Source: Fibrobacterota bacterium (GTDB lineage Bacteria; Fibrobacterota; Chitinivibrionia; Chitinivibrionales; FEN-1185). Taken from it: 64,000 nucleotides of DNA. Shown here piece by piece: positions 18,251 to 28,402 of this stretch. The stretch covers positions 8,856-72,855 of the forward strand of contig PLWQ01000012.1 in assembly GCA_003165595.1 (NCBI GenBank), given 5' to 3'. The position numbers and the translations under genes are program-made. Under the pieces are notes generated by a model that saw only the letters and a program-made list of their open reading frames with translations, did not search any database and was not told the origin of the DNA. The first letter of the stretch is position 1. Each line of letters starts with the position of its first letter.

Positions 18251-19099
18251 CTAGTTCCCGTCGAATACCGAAGGCAGCCTGCGCTTGACGTTTCTCCAAT
18301 CGATATTGAAACGTTTTTCCGTCTTCACGTCAAAGCGTTTGGCGGCGGCATAGGCGCTGTCGATGCGCGCGTGCACGTCCGGGTGCGTACTGAAGTACTC
18401 GATTTCGGGCCGATCCTTCTTGCCGGCGGCCGTGTCCGGCGCGAGGTTCTCCATGAATTTTGCGAAATGGGAAGGATTGATGTGACTGTCGGCAAGGAGG
18501 CGCAGACCGTACTGGTCGGCCGCGCGTTCCTGCTCGCGGGTATATTGTACGTTCACAAAATCTTTCACCATGGTCTCCAGCATGGGCGCAGCCCTGCCTC
18601 CGTTTACCATGGATAGCACCGTGGAAACCCCGAGTTCCTTGACGATCTGCTTGATAGGATCGCGGTGTTCCACGTGCCCGATCTCGTGCGCGAGCACGGC
18701 CGCAAGCTCCTCCGGCGACGAAGTGAGACGCAAAAGCGGCGTGAATACCACAATGAGACCGCCCGGAAACGTCACCGCGTTCACCTGGTCGGATTCCACG
18801 ACGACTACTTCTATTTTGTAAACAGTATCGGCCACGTGCGCGAGCAACCGGTTCCTCACGGAGTCGACGGCCGCGGTGATTACCTTGTCGTCCAGCACTT
18901 TTGAATCGTTCTCCAGGTATTTCTTGAGCCCGTCCTTCAGGTGCATCTCCCACGATAGCGGCACGCTGTCCACGCCCTTTGCGGCCTTCGCAAGGGGAAC
19001 GCGCACAAGCTTGACTATCGCGTATGATGCGCCTGCTATCAGGACCGTAAGCGTTGCCAGGAACAGAAGCTCCCTGGCCATTGCTTTGGGCTGTTTCAC
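18251..19099 (-). CDS. M48-family membrane-associated metallopeptidase
   Basis: 282 aa if the GTG at 19099 is used (GGAGGGAA upstream, overlapping the preceding stop); the ATG at 19081 is the alternative. One N-terminal helix (LLFLATLTVLIAGASYAIV) anchors it. The zinc site is complete: AAVLAHEIGHVEHRDP (HExxH) and the third ligand in EQERAADQYGLRLLAD. The following STHPDVHARIDSAY is the usual M48 end motif. It probably degrades misfolded envelope proteins, like BepA or Oma1-type enzymes. It is the third gene of a compact cluster with the DUF4870 and DUF4389 membrane proteins. Confidence 0.9.
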   Translation of the reverse strand: MKQPKAMARELLFLATLTVLIAGASYAIVKLVRVPLAKAAKGVDSVPLSWEMHLKDGLKKYLENDSKVLDDKVITAAVDSVRNRLLAHVADTVYKIEVVVVESDQVNAVTFPGGLIVVFTPLLRLTSSPEELAAVLAHEIGHVEHRDPIKQIVKELGVSTVLSMVNGGRAAPMLETMVKDFVNVQYTREQERAADQYGLRLLADSHINPSHFAKFMENLAPDTAAGKKDRPEIEYFSTHPDVHARIDSAYAAAKRFDVKTEKRFNIDWRNVKRRLPSVFDGN

Positions 19100-19623
19100 A
19101 TTCCCTCCGGCGGCAGGTTCCGCTCGCTGCTCGGTGCTGTTGCGCGGGTCGGCGCCAGGTAGTATTTCGCAAACGAAAGGCGGCCAAAAACCCAGAAGTA
19201 ATAGAACTTTCCCTTTCGCGCCTTTACACAGGCGATTATCGAATACACCATGTACAGCGCGTTCCAGATCCCGGCAAACACGCAGAACATCGCATAGATG
19301 CGGAGATGGTGAGAGTACTTGCCCAGCACCAGAACGATCCCCCATATAACCGCGGCCGCATTGAGGAGAGATATGGGTATGTGGGTAAGCAGCCCCTGGT
19401 ACGAGTGAAACGCCGTGAAGGGGGAAGATTTCTTATTCAGATGAAAATAGATAACAGAGGCAATGAGCCCTACCATGGGAAGCGGGAAACCTGCACCCCA
19501 TGCGGCAAACATCATGAGGTACGCCCCCATGGCGTCCTCCTTTTCCCGCTCGGTAAGCTCCTGCGGCTGCGGGAGCACGATGCCGGTCCCGTTAGTTTCC
19601 TGCTGTTCCATTGCCGGGCTCAT
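19096..19623 (-). CDS. DUF4870-family membrane protein
   Basis: 175 aa with four predicted membrane helices after a 30-residue cytoplasmic N-terminus (AYLMMFAAWGAGFPLPMVG; NKKSSPFTAFHSYQGLLTHI, the characteristic hydrophilic turn; AVIWGIVLVLGKY; MFCVFAGIWNALYMVYSIIAC). DUF4870 proteins (Tic20-like fold) have no known activity. The start codon directly abuts the stop of the upstream DUF4389 gene and its stop overlaps the M48 gene, so the three are co-translated. A joint role in envelope quality control is a guess. Confidence 0.85.
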   Translation of the reverse strand: MSPAMEQQETNGTGIVLPQPQELTEREKEDAMGAYLMMFAAWGAGFPLPMVGLIASVIYFHLNKKSSPFTAFHSYQGLLTHIPISLLNAAAVIWGIVLVLGKYSHHLRIYAMFCVFAGIWNALYMVYSIIACVKARKGKFYYFWVFGRLSFAKYYLAPTRATAPSSERNLPPEGM

Positions 19624-20208
19624 TCAGGGCCTTCCCGAGAAAGGCGGATACGTATCGGTGAGCAGGCCGTTGTACAGGCCGAACCTGAGTATCCACCGCA
19701 TGGTGCCCACGTTGAATTCGTGCCATGTTGCAGGATAGGAACCTGTAAAAAGCACCACCCACCATGCAAGAAACACCAGAAACCCTGTGGCAATCATGCG
19801 GAAGAACAGGCAGAATCCGTGCGGGATGGTCACGTAAAAGATCCCGAAGAACAGCCTGACGAGCACCAGCCCTCTGCTGAGACGTTCGGGGTATTCCACA
19901 ACAAGCGTTACTTTATCGCTTGTGCCGTTGAGACCAAAGGCGGGATACCCGTCTATCAGGTTGTGCATCGTGGCGAATACCCTCTGGTGCCAGTTGAGCA
20001 ATTTCACCTGGAAATCGAACATGCTCTGCGGATAGCGGCCGGTAAAGAGAATTGCCCAGAATGCGACAAACCCGAGGATGGCCGACCATATTCCGACGAA
20101 TATCCAGAGGAAGAAGTGGGGAACTCCGATGTAAATCGCACCAAAGATCGTGCGGAGCAGCAATTCCCCGCGAGAATACAAGTCCTGCCGGACCACGGTC
20201 AATTGCAT
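19624..20208 (-). CDS. DUF4389-family membrane protein, duplicated domain
   Basis: 194 aa from the ATG at 20208, preceded by AGGAGG. Two copies of the DUF4389 unit are visible, each with two helices and the signature FTGRYP or FTGSYP followed by an amphipathic W/H-containing stretch (ILFTGRYPQSMFDFQVK; VLFTGSYPATWHEFNVG), and ending TDTYPPFSGRP. The function is unknown. It is first in the DUF4389-DUF4870-M48 cluster. A single-gene relative sits at 50171-50791. Confidence 0.85.
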   Translation of the reverse strand: MQLTVVRQDLYSRGELLLRTIFGAIYIGVPHFFLWIFVGIWSAILGFVAFWAILFTGRYPQSMFDFQVKLLNWHQRVFATMHNLIDGYPAFGLNGTSDKVTLVVEYPERLSRGLVLVRLFFGIFYVTIPHGFCLFFRMIATGFLVFLAWWVVLFTGSYPATWHEFNVGTMRWILRFGLYNGLLTDTYPPFSGRP

Positions 20209-20536
20209 GGGTTCCTCCTTTGAAAACGGCGGTGGTGTTGAGAAAATCAATCCGGCGGTGACGGGAAGTCAAGAGAATAAGCCGAGAGGAAAATATTGAG
20301 GCAGGGCATCAGAATGGCTATGGAGGCGAAACCCCTTGGGTTTCCCCTGGGGTGCAGCTTCGCGGCATGTGAAACAGGACAAGGCACTTGCATAGCGATA
20401 CCTTAAATTGGAAGGTCGGGAAAAGAGGATTGTTCAAACGAGTTTGCGGTCAAACAGGCACCGTCATGAAGCACAAAAAGACCCGTCCAATTTTTTCCAA
20501 TTCCCTACCCGCTTCAAGCTATTTTTCCGTATAATC
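20209..20536. other. Divergent intergenic region, no gene seen
   Basis: 328 bp between the DUF4389 gene and dnaG. It contains a small hairpin-like CCCCTTGGGTTTCCCCTGGGG stretch near 20333. The sequence TATAAT lies immediately before the chosen dnaG ATG. No ORF or RNA is evident. Confidence 0.4.
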
Positions 20537-22339
20537 ATGCTCCCACGGCTCAACTCCTCCAGACCATTCGACGACAGCGTAAAGGAAGAAATACGCTCGG
20601 CCATCAACATCGCAGACGTGGTGGGCCGCCATGTTGCGCTAAAACCCGCGGGCCAGAACCTCAAGGGTTTGTGCCCTTTCCACAAGGAGAAAACGCCGTC
20701 GTTTACCGTGTCGCCCGCAAAGGGCATCTTCTACTGTTTCGGCTGCCACAAGGGCGGCGACGTATTCAATTTCCTCATGGAACTGGAAGGCCTCACGTTC
20801 CCGGAAGCCCTGAGCCTTCTGGCCGATGAAGCGGGAATTAAGCTCCGGCCGCACACCCGCGAATCCGGATACGTTCCCTCTGCCGAGGAAGAGAGCGCGC
20901 CATCGTCCTTGTCAAAGGACGATCTCTTTAAAATCAACGAACTTGCGCTTGATTTCTTCTACCGGCAAACGCGGAATTTTCCCAAAGCCATAGAGTACTT
21001 TCTGTCACGAAAATTGTTGAAGGAGATAATCCGGGAGTTCCGGCTCGGGTATGCTCCGCCCGGATGGTCGTCGTTTCTCGACCATGCCAGGAAAAACGGG
21101 GTTGCGGATTCACTGGTGGCACAGGCTGGACTTGCCATCGTAAAGCAGGAGACCGGCCGCATGTACGACCGGTTCCGCGACCGTATCATCTTCCCCATAT
21201 TCGACAGCGCAAAGCGTCCGGTGGGCTTCGCCGGCCGAAGCCTCACGGCCGACGAGATGCCGAAGTATCTCAATTCCCCGGAAACGCCGCTCTACCAGAA
21301 GAACAAGATCCTGTACGGGTTCCACGTTACCCAGCAGTTTGTCCGCGAAAAGAAGAGCGTTATCATCGTGGAAGGCTACATGGATTTTCTGGCCCTGTAC
21401 CAGGCCGGCATTAAGAACGTTATCGCCACCTCGGGCACTGCGTTCACAGACACGCACGCCCGCACGCTTCGCAGGTTTACAGATACGATTTTCCTTGTGT
21501 TCGACGGCGATTCGGCGGGCATAGAGGCCGCGCGGCGCGCCATCTTCGTGCTGGCGCCCTACAATTTCAACATCCGGGTGCTTACCATTCCCGACGACGA
21601 AGACCCGGATGACTTCGTGAAGGCCCGCGGGCCGCAGGCGTTTACGGAGCTGCTCGAAAAGTCGTCGAAGGATTACATGGAATTCATTCTTGATAGGATC
21701 GCAAAAGAATTCAACGTGACGACTCCGTCTGGAAAAATAGCGGTTATTGAGGCCCTTGCTCCGCTGGTCAAAGGATTTTCCGAATCGGTTGTTCGAGAGA
21801 AATTCTTGAAGCTCATTGTCGAAAAGCTGTCTCTCAGTCCCGACATTGTCTACAATAAGATCGCATCAGGAGAATACAAGCACGGCATATCTTCAAGTAA
21901 TGTCGACATCGGTCCAGCCTCGTCATATTTTGGGTCCATCGAAGGCAACTTTGTCCGGCTGCTGCTCGCCAACCCGTCGCTCATTCCCGAGGCGCGGCAG
22001 TTCATTTTGCCGGAAACATTCTCCGACAAATTCTCCAGTGAATTATATTCTACCATATTAAGAAGTTACGATGAGAACGCCAATCTCGACACTCTCTTGG
22101 GTCATGCCGACGACCCCGAGACGAAGCGCCTTATCAGTTATGCTGCACTGAATAAGAGTTTTCAGGAAGATGTGAACGAGGAAATTGTTCATATCATGAG
22201 AAGATTACAAGAGAAATTCATCAGATTCAAGATGAAGGCCAATCAAGAACTAATGCAAAAAGAACCTGGCAAACGACCAAGTTTGCTCGCAAAAAATAAA
22301 GAGTTATCCCTCCAACTTAAAGCGCTTGCCGGACAATAA
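20537..22339 (+). CDS. dnaG: DNA primase
   Basis: 600 aa; synthesises RNA primers for replication. The zinc-binding domain has Cys46, His49, Cys67, Cys70 ([19 protein letters not shown]). The RNA-polymerase core holds the TOPRIM motifs [15 protein letters not shown] and [13 protein letters not shown], the latter with the metal-binding DxD, preceded by KRPVGFAGR and [11 protein letters not shown]. The C-terminal 150 residues are the weakly conserved DnaB-binding helices. The ATG at 20537 fits the usual short N-terminus but has no ribosome site, and a -10-like TATAAT abuts it. It is followed after 5 bp by rpoD, the classic macromolecular-synthesis pair. Confidence 0.97.
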   Translation: MLPRLNSSRPFDDSVKEEIRSAINIADVVGRHVALKPAGQNLKGLCPFHKEKTPSFTVSPAKGIFYCFGCHKGGDVFNFLMELEGLTFPEALSLLADEAGIKLRPHTRESGYVPSAEEESAPSSLSKDDLFKINELALDFFYRQTRNFPKAIEYFLSRKLLKEIIREFRLGYAPPGWSSFLDHARKNGVADSLVAQAGLAIVKQETGRMYDRFRDRIIFPIFDSAKRPVGFAGRSLTADEMPKYLNSPETPLYQKNKILYGFHVTQQFVREKKSVIIVEGYMDFLALYQAGIKNVIATSGTAFTDTHARTLRRFTDTIFLVFDGDSAGIEAARRAIFVLAPYNFNIRVLTIPDDEDPDDFVKARGPQAFTELLEKSSKDYMEFILDRIAKEFNVTTPSGKIAVIEALAPLVKGFSESVVREKFLKLIVEKLSLSPDIVYNKIASGEYKHGISSSNVDIGPASSYFGSIEGNFVRLLLANPSLIPEARQFILPETFSDKFSSELYSTILRSYDENANLDTLLGHADDPETKRLISYAALNKSFQEDVNEEIVHIMRRLQEKFIRFKMKANQELMQKEPGKRPSLLAKNKELSLQLKALAGQ

Positions 22340-22344
22340 TTGCC

Positions 22345-23877
22345 ATGAGCGAACCCCAACCAACCTTGTCCCTTGAGAAAATTACAGGCCGGCTGCGCAA
22401 GCTTGCCCAACTCCAGGGCTTTGTAACTCCGGACCAGATCGAGGAACTCGCCCCGACTATCGAGGAACGCGATAAGCTGGAGACCGTCCTGGAGCGGGAA
22501 AGCATCAGCATCAATGCGCTCGTGTCCGAGAAGAAAGAGCCGGTTCTCGACCGCCGCCCGCGGCGTGTCATTTCGGTCCGGCGAATTCCCCGATACGCCG
22601 ATCCCACGTGGGTGTATCTCAACAGCGTGGGCCGCGTTCCGCTGTTGTCGCGCGACCAGGAAGCCCAGTATGCCATGCAGATGGAGTCGGCGCAGGAAAA
22701 GCTGTTCGACATGGCGTTTCGGTCCCCCGTTGCGCTCGAAAGCCTGTACCGCATCGCCGCGGAACTCAAGCGCAACATGCTGGAGTGCGCCGACGTTCTT
22801 CAGGTGGAAGAAGACCAGATTGACAATAAAGAAGAATGCGAGAAGTTGCGCACGTCCTTCGTCCGCACTGTCGCACATATCAAACACAAAAGCAAGTTGC
22901 TTGCCGATCTTTCCGACAAATTCAAGACGACCCAGGCCAAGAACCGCAAGGAAGATCTGCGCGGCAAGATCGACCTGTTGCGCAAGGAGAACGTGGCGCT
23001 GTGCCGGCAGCTCAACCTTAACGCCAAGCAGGTGCAGCATATTCTCGACAAGTTCAAGGAGCACCTCAAGCTCAAGAATCAGGAGGCGCTTCTTGTCGAA
23101 TTCAAGAAATGGGAAGACGAGCGCAACCAGGCCAAATGCGCCATCATCGAAGCCAATGTTCGCCTCGTGGTGAGCATCGCCAAGAAATACACGCTCCGCG
23201 GCATGGAAATAATCGACCTCATCCAGGAAGGCAACCGCGGGCTCATCAAGGCCGTGGAAAACTTCGATTACCGCAAAGGGTACAAATTCTCCACGTATGC
23301 AACCTGGTGGATCAAGCAGGCCATATCGCGCGCCATCAACGACAAATCGAAGACTATCCGTATACCGGCGAACACGCTCGACCTTGTCAACAAGACCATC
23401 CGCTTCTGCCGCAAGCGCGTCACCGAGATGGGCACCGAGCCCACGCACGAGGAAATCGCCCAGGCACTCGGCTACTCCGTTACCAAAGTGCAAATGGCGC
23501 TCGAATATTCCATGGATCCCATTTCTCTGGACATGGAGATCGGCAGCGACGGTACCACCACCTTCGGCGAATACATCGAAGACACCAAGGCGGAGGATCC
23601 CGCTCAGAGAATGTCGCTTATCAAGCTGCGGGAGCATATCAAGACCGTGCTCGATTCGCTCGCCGACAAGGAACGCGAAATCGTCACTATGCGCTTCGGC
23701 CTCGACGACGGCCGCATAAAGACCCTCAAGGAGATCGGCGAGGCGTTCAACATCTCCCGCGAACGCGTACGCCAGATCGAAACAAAGGCCCTCTCAAAAC
23801 TCAAGCACCCCAGCCGCACCAAGCAGCTCGCCGCGTGGAAGGAAGACCGCGACGAGATGACAATGGAAGATATTTGA
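22345..23877 (+). CDS. rpoD: Primary RNA polymerase sigma factor (sigma-70)
   Basis: 510 aa. Region 1.1 is short. Region 1.2 ([18 protein letters not shown]) is followed by a non-conserved insertion of about 150 residues, then regions 2.1-2.4 ([66 protein letters not shown]), region 3, and region 4 with the -35-binding helix ([20 protein letters not shown]). The -10 and -35 recognition residues are standard, so canonical TTGACA/TATAAT promoters are expected. The gene starts 5 bp after dnaG and its ribosome site lies within the dnaG end. Confidence 0.97.
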   Translation: MSEPQPTLSLEKITGRLRKLAQLQGFVTPDQIEELAPTIEERDKLETVLERESISINALVSEKKEPVLDRRPRRVISVRRIPRYADPTWVYLNSVGRVPLLSRDQEAQYAMQMESAQEKLFDMAFRSPVALESLYRIAAELKRNMLECADVLQVEEDQIDNKEECEKLRTSFVRTVAHIKHKSKLLADLSDKFKTTQAKNRKEDLRGKIDLLRKENVALCRQLNLNAKQVQHILDKFKEHLKLKNQEALLVEFKKWEDERNQAKCAIIEANVRLVVSIAKKYTLRGMEIIDLIQEGNRGLIKAVENFDYRKGYKFSTYATWWIKQAISRAINDKSKTIRIPANTLDLVNKTIRFCRKRVTEMGTEPTHEEIAQALGYSVTKVQMALEYSMDPISLDMEIGSDGTTTFGEYIEDTKAEDPAQRMSLIKLREHIKTVLDSLADKEREIVTMRFGLDDGRIKTLKEIGEAFNISRERVRQIETKALSKLKHPSRTKQLAAWKEDRDEMTMEDI

Positions 23878-24181
23878 TTATCCTCCCGTCTGTAAATCTG
23901 TGAAAATGTTTTCTTGTGGGGGAAGTATCCCCCTGCCTCCGGCCGCCTACGGCGTCCTCCGTCACCCCCTCCTGGGTGCACCCCAAGATAGTCTTGCTGC
24001 TGGAATGAAGCTTCTGCTCGGGGGCACCCACGAAACAGTTGACAAATTGACAAATTGAAGAGGGAATGAAGGAATGATCATCGAGTCCACGCGTGAACCC
24101 GATAACGCATCAACGCTTTTTGTGCGAATGGGCAAAAGTCCCCCTGCCCCGCGCTAGGGGCGACTGGACGGGCGCCGGAGC
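23878..24181. other. Intergenic stretch, GC-rich, no gene seen
   Basis: About 300 bp separate the convergent rpoD and phoU. There is GGCCGCCTACGGC-type palindromic sequence around 23940 but no ORF with a ribosome site. The adjoining 24182-24292 is a dispersed repeat. Confidence 0.4.
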
Positions 24182-24292
24182 GCATTGCCGGCCGACCCGG
24201 CGCCACAGGCGCATAGGGCGGTCCGGCAACGAGGCCGGAGGGCCGAGCGGGAAGGAGAACCGCCCCGGCGCTCCGCGACGGGGAGCGCCCAA
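24182..24292 (+). repeat. Dispersed repeat family 2, copy A
   Basis: A GC-rich segment (GCCGGCCGACCCGG, ACAGGCGCATAGGGCGG, then CCGAGCGGGA) is matched in reverse complement by 58122-58236 over about 110 bases. It ends with the hairpin GGCGCTCC/GGAGCGCC next to the 3' end of phoU. Non-coding. Confidence 0.65.
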
Positions 24293-24328
24293 GTTTTGTT
24301 GTTTTTCAATGAAAAGCGGCTCAAGGGG

Positions 24329-25003
24329 CTAGTGCTGCTGCTTGAACTTCTCCGCGCTGTGCCGGATGATGGACCCTTCTATCATGTAAATCACATCCTC
24401 GGCGATATTGGTGGCGTGGTCGGCGATGCGTTCGAGATGGCGCGAGATGGAGAGCATATCGAGATAGTCGTCGATGCTGTCCGGAGACTGCCTGATCCCG
24501 GTCTTTACTTTTTCGAACATTTCCCGGTAGAGCGCGTCGACTTCATCGTCGGACGCGCAGACTTCCAGGGCGAGCTTGGCGTCGAGGTTGACAAGTGAGT
24601 CGAGGCATTTCTTGAGCATGAGCCGCGCCTTCTCCATCATGGCGGGGAAATTGGAGGAAAAAGCGAAGTCTGGCCGGTTGGCGAGCACCAGCGACCGCTC
24701 TGCGATGTTCACCGTGAGGTCGCCGATGCGCTCCAGGTCGTTGTTGATTTTGAGCACGGCGACGATGAACCGGAGATCGGTGGCCACGGGCTGGTGCAGA
24801 GCAAGCACCTTGAGGCACTCTTCCTCGACTTCGATTTCCATGATGTCGACAGCTTTGTCCATGTCGATCACTTTGTCGGCAAGATCGGCTTCCCGCTTCT
24901 CAACCGAACGCACGGCGCGTTCGACGTTCTCCTCCACCATGGTAGACAGCCGTAGAATCTTCTTCTTGAGGCTCTCGATCTCTCGTTGCAGATGAACCGC
25001 CAT
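24329..25003 (-). CDS. phoU: PhoU phosphate-signalling regulator (copy 1)
   Basis: 224 aa, the normal PhoU length, with two three-helix bundles. Each bundle carries the metal-binding E/D-x-x-x-D pattern (ERIGDLTVNIAERS; HLERIADHATNIAEDV). It links the Pst transporter to PhoR, keeping the kinase in phosphatase mode when phosphate is plentiful. It is the last gene of the pstC-to-phoU series, 32 bp after phoR. A second phoU lies between pstB and phoB; the two copies are clearly different in sequence. Confidence 0.95.
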   Translation of the reverse strand: MAVHLQREIESLKKKILRLSTMVEENVERAVRSVEKREADLADKVIDMDKAVDIMEIEVEEECLKVLALHQPVATDLRFIVAVLKINNDLERIGDLTVNIAERSLVLANRPDFAFSSNFPAMMEKARLMLKKCLDSLVNLDAKLALEVCASDDEVDALYREMFEKVKTGIRQSPDSIDDYLDMLSISRHLERIADHATNIAEDVIYMIEGSIIRHSAEKFKQQH

Positions 25004-25035
25004 GATTTCTCCTTTTTGAAGCAGCCGCGGGCCCG

Positions 25036-26877
25036 CTATGCCGGCCGCTTTTCCTGTGAGGGGGCTGCGTTGGTTTCGTCTGGGACGGCAGGCAGGACTA
25101 TATAAAACGTGCTGCCGGTCCCTACTTCGCTTTCGGCCCAGACTCTCCCCTTATGGGCAAGAACGATGTGCTTGACAATAGAAAGGCCGAGGCCCGTGCC
25201 GCCCAGCTTCCTGCTTCGCGCCTTGTCGACCCGGTAAAACCGTTCAAAAATCCTCTCAAGATGTTCTGCCGGTATGCCGATGCCCTCATCGCGCACCTCA
25301 ATGAGCGACTCGCCGCCCTCGCCCGTTCTTCCCCGGATCCGCACCGTCTTCTTTTCTTCGCTGTAATTGATTGCGTTGTCGATGAGGTTCACCACGGCCT
25401 GTTCCAGGAGCGGCTTCTCCATGAGTGCTCTGACGGTGACGTCGCATGTCACTTCGAGCGCGATGCCCTTGACGGACGCCTTGTGGCGGCAGGTGTCGGC
25501 TGCGGAAGAAAGCACATCGCGGACCGCACCGGGCGTCAGGTCGATGGTCTTGCTTTCGGCGTCGCGCTCAATGCGCGACAGTGAAAGCAGGTCTTCCACG
25601 ATCGAATTGATGCGGTCGACCTGGTTCGAAATAATGGAGAGAAACCGCTCGGCCTCCGCCCGGTTTTCCATTGCGCCGTTCTGCAGCGTTTCCACATAGC
25701 CCTTTATCGAGGTGAGCGGCGTGCGAAGTTCGTGCGATACGTTGGCCACAAAATCCTTGCGGATATTTTCGAGCTTCTTTATGGTGGTGATGTCGTTGAC
25801 AACCATGAGGGCACCGATGGCTTTCCCTTGGCCGTTGCGAAGCGCGCTGCCGTGCAGCTGCAAGAAAAGCTCGGAGTCCTTGGTTGCGCCGCCGGCGCGG
25901 ACCGGCAGGAGCAATTCGCATTCGGCCGGCCCCTCGGCTTTGAGGGTGGCATTCAGGAAATCCTGCACTTCTATGTTGCGGAGCGCCTCGCCTATCAATT
26001 TTCCTTTGGCGTGCTCGCGGTCTATGGAAAACAGCTCCCCGGCAGCGCTATTAATGGTGATCACCCGTTCTTCGGCATCTATTGCGACAACGCCCTCTAT
26101 CATACTCGACAGCACCGCATCGCGCTCGTTGCGCTGCTCGGTAATGGTGGAGAGCCGATCGCTGAGTTGCCTCGCCATTTCGTTGAGACCGTCGGCAAGC
26201 TGCCGCGCCTCTTGGTATCCCGCCTTTTGCAGCTTCACGCTGAAATCGCCGGACGCGAAGCGCTGCGTGCCGCGCTTCATTGCCGCGATGGGCAGGCTGA
26301 TATTTCTTGACACAAGGTAACTTACAAGCGCGGCGAGCAGGGCCATAAAGGCGACCGCCACCGCAATCCTGGAATACAGTCTGCGCAATGCGGCCTTTAT
26401 CACGGCAACGGGGAAAGACGTCCGAACAACCGCCGCCACCGCCGTGCCTTTGTAGGCGGGCAGGGCAACATAGACCATATGTTCGCTCAGCGTCACGCTG
26501 AATCGCTCCGATACTCCCACTCTTCCGTCAAGCGCAGCTATGATTTCCGGCCTGCTTCCGTGGTTTTCCATGGAGTCGGGATTCTTCTCCGAGTCTCCGA
26601 TAACTTTTCCGTTCGGAGCAATTACCGTAAATCGCGTGGGCGTCTTTCTGGCAAGCACTTTGCAGAGCGAATCAACGTTGCCGATCTCGGGACCTTTGAG
26701 ATGCTCTTCGATCTGGGCGCCTATGAGGTATGCGCGCGCCGTGAGCTCTTCCACCATCTGCGTTCTGTAGAACCTTGTAAAGGTGTCGGCCGCATACCAC
26801 GTGACGATGATCACCGGCACGCCCATAAGAAGCAGGTATGAAAAATACAATTGCCAAATGAGTTTTTTGGGCCACAT
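25036..26877 (-). CDS. phoR: Phosphate-regulon sensor histidine kinase PhoR
   Basis: 613 aa. TM1 (about 8-28) and TM2 (about 170-190) bracket an extracytoplasmic domain of about 140 residues, as in Gram-positive-type PhoR and unlike E. coli PhoR. Then come HAMP (about 190-245), PAS (about 255-365, INSAAGELFSIDREHAKGK), HisKA with His in FVANVSHELRTPLTSIKGY, and HATPase_c with NLIDNAINYS, DEGIGIPAEH and GTGLGLSIVKH. It phosphorylates PhoB, encoded 6 bp upstream. The genomic setting in the pst operon makes the assignment firm. Confidence 0.94.
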   Translation of the reverse strand: MWPKKLIWQLYFSYLLLMGVPVIIVTWYAADTFTRFYRTQMVEELTARAYLIGAQIEEHLKGPEIGNVDSLCKVLARKTPTRFTVIAPNGKVIGDSEKNPDSMENHGSRPEIIAALDGRVGVSERFSVTLSEHMVYVALPAYKGTAVAAVVRTSFPVAVIKAALRRLYSRIAVAVAFMALLAALVSYLVSRNISLPIAAMKRGTQRFASGDFSVKLQKAGYQEARQLADGLNEMARQLSDRLSTITEQRNERDAVLSSMIEGVVAIDAEERVITINSAAGELFSIDREHAKGKLIGEALRNIEVQDFLNATLKAEGPAECELLLPVRAGGATKDSELFLQLHGSALRNGQGKAIGALMVVNDITTIKKLENIRKDFVANVSHELRTPLTSIKGYVETLQNGAMENRAEAERFLSIISNQVDRINSIVEDLLSLSRIERDAESKTIDLTPGAVRDVLSSAADTCRHKASVKGIALEVTCDVTVRALMEKPLLEQAVVNLIDNAINYSEEKKTVRIRGRTGEGGESLIEVRDEGIGIPAEHLERIFERFYRVDKARSRKLGGTGLGLSIVKHIVLAHKGRVWAESEVGTGSTFYIVLPAVPDETNAAPSQEKRPA

Positions 26878-26883
26878 GGAAAA

Positions 26884-27576
26884 TTATGCCTCTTCCTTGA
26901 AGCGGTATCCTGCGCCGCGCACGGTTTCTATATAGGCGCCGGCCTCACCCAGTTTCCTGCGCAGTCCCACGATCAGGACATCCACCGAGCGGTCGGTGAC
27001 CGGATAATTGTCGCCGCGTACGCCTTCGACGATCTGGTACCGCGAAAACACCCAACCCGGCCTGGAGGCAAGAAAATGCAGCACGCGAAATTCCATATTG
27101 GTGAGCTGCACCGGGGCTTTTCCCACCAGCACCTCACGCCTGCCGGGATGGATCGACAGGTCGAAAATGGAAACGGGGTTCGATTCGTCGAATGGTTCCG
27201 CGCTTTTTCTGCGGAGCACCGTCTTGATTCGCGCGACAAGAACCTTGGGGGAGAACGGCTTGACGATGTAGTCGTCCGCGCCGAGTTCCAGCCCGGTCAC
27301 CATGTCGGATTCCTCGCCTTTGGCGGTGAGCATCACCACCGGGATGGTCTGGGTCTTCTCATCCTTGCGGATTGCCTTGCATACGTCAAGCCCGTCCATG
27401 CCCGGGAGCATAAGATCGAGGAGAATAAGGTCAACCCGGTCGGACCGAGCCTTCTTGAGCGCGTCTTCCCCGGAAGAAGCCACCGATGTGCGGAAACCCT
27501 CCTTCGAAAGGTTGTACGCTATAAGTTCCTGAATTTCCTCTTCGTCTTCAACGATGAGAATGTGTTCTCGGGGCAT
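26884..27576 (-). CDS. phoB: Phosphate-regulon response regulator PhoB
   Basis: 230 aa from the ATG at 27576 (GGAAGGA upstream); longer frames are not supported. The receiver has VEDEEEI, the phosphoacceptor Asp in LILLDLMLPGMDG, Thr in VVMLTAKGEES and Lys in DYIVKPFSP. An OmpR-type winged helix follows (LTNMEFRVLHFLASRPG ... DRSVDVLIVGLRRKLGE ... ETVRGAGYRFKEEA). PhoB of this type binds direct repeats spaced 11 bp, which matches the arrays found across this region. It is the likely regulator of those arrays. Confidence 0.95.
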   Translation of the reverse strand: MPREHILIVEDEEEIQELIAYNLSKEGFRTSVASSGEDALKKARSDRVDLILLDLMLPGMDGLDVCKAIRKDEKTQTIPVVMLTAKGEESDMVTGLELGADDYIVKPFSPKVLVARIKTVLRRKSAEPFDESNPVSIFDLSIHPGRREVLVGKAPVQLTNMEFRVLHFLASRPGWVFSRYQIVEGVRGDNYPVTDRSVDVLIVGLRRKLGEAGAYIETVRGAGYRFKEEA

Positions 27577-27698
27577 ATTCCTTCCGTTTCTGGATGATAC
27601 CGTGGCGGAAACAACGTGTTGCAGGGTTTCTAACCCGGCCCTATTCTTAATATAATGCACGGACTGCCGCTTCCCTGCGGCAGCCGCGGCCCGAATAG

Positions 27699-28379
27699 TC
27701 AATGAGAGAAAGGCGGCACGGTGGTATCGGTGTGATGCTTCACCATCCGCGCCTGGTCGTGAAAAATCTCCTCCTCGGCGATATTCGTCGACAGGTCCGC
27801 AATCCGTTCGAGGTTCTTGCTCACGCGGATATACTCGATTGCGGGCTCTATGAGCGCCGGATTTTTCTTGACAATGTCGATCGATTTCAGGATCATGCTC
27901 CTGTTCATCTCGTCGACCTCGTCGTCCTTGAGAAGCTGCGCCCGTGCAAGTTCGGAATTCTTTGTAAAGAAACTTTCGAGCGAATTTCCGAGCATGGTCG
28001 TGACCATTTCGCCCATGCGGAACAGGTCGGGAAGGTCTTCGAGGGGGTCAAACGGCGAGCATTGGATCGCCGATTCCGCAATGTTCACCGCATGATCTCC
28101 GATTCGCTCCAGTTCGTTGTTCACCATCTGGATCGCCAGCACGAGCCGGAGGTCCACCGCCACGGGCTGCTGAAGCGCAAAAAATTTCACGACGTCGTTG
28201 TCGATGGTGATTTCGAACGTGTTGATCGCGTGCTCGTTGTCGAGTACCGATTGCGCCGCGGCCGCGTCCTTGGCGAGAAACGCCTGCAGGGACGCCTTGA
28301 CGGCTTTTTCCGCCTCGTCGGCCATGGCCAAAAGGGTCTCCATCACTCTGGCGATTTCTTTTTCGAAGTGCCGTTCCAC
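27699..28379 (-). CDS. phoU: PhoU-family phosphate regulator (copy 2)
   Basis: 226 aa with the same two-bundle layout as copy 1: ERIGDHAVNIAESAIQ in the first half and NLERIADLSTNIAEEEI in the second. It starts MERHFEKEIARVMETLLAM. It sits at the canonical PhoU position directly after pstB (23 bp), while copy 1 trails phoR. Two PhoU proteins in one operon may serve PhoR and Pst separately; this is inference. The 122-bp gap to phoB shows no clear extra promoter. Confidence 0.93.
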   Translation of the reverse strand: MERHFEKEIARVMETLLAMADEAEKAVKASLQAFLAKDAAAAQSVLDNEHAINTFEITIDNDVVKFFALQQPVAVDLRLVLAIQMVNNELERIGDHAVNIAESAIQCSPFDPLEDLPDLFRMGEMVTTMLGNSLESFFTKNSELARAQLLKDDEVDEMNRSMILKSIDIVKKNPALIEPAIEYIRVSKNLERIADLSTNIAEEEIFHDQARMVKHHTDTTVPPFSH

Positions 28380-28402
28380 AATAGCGCCTTTCCCGAAGAG
28401 GG

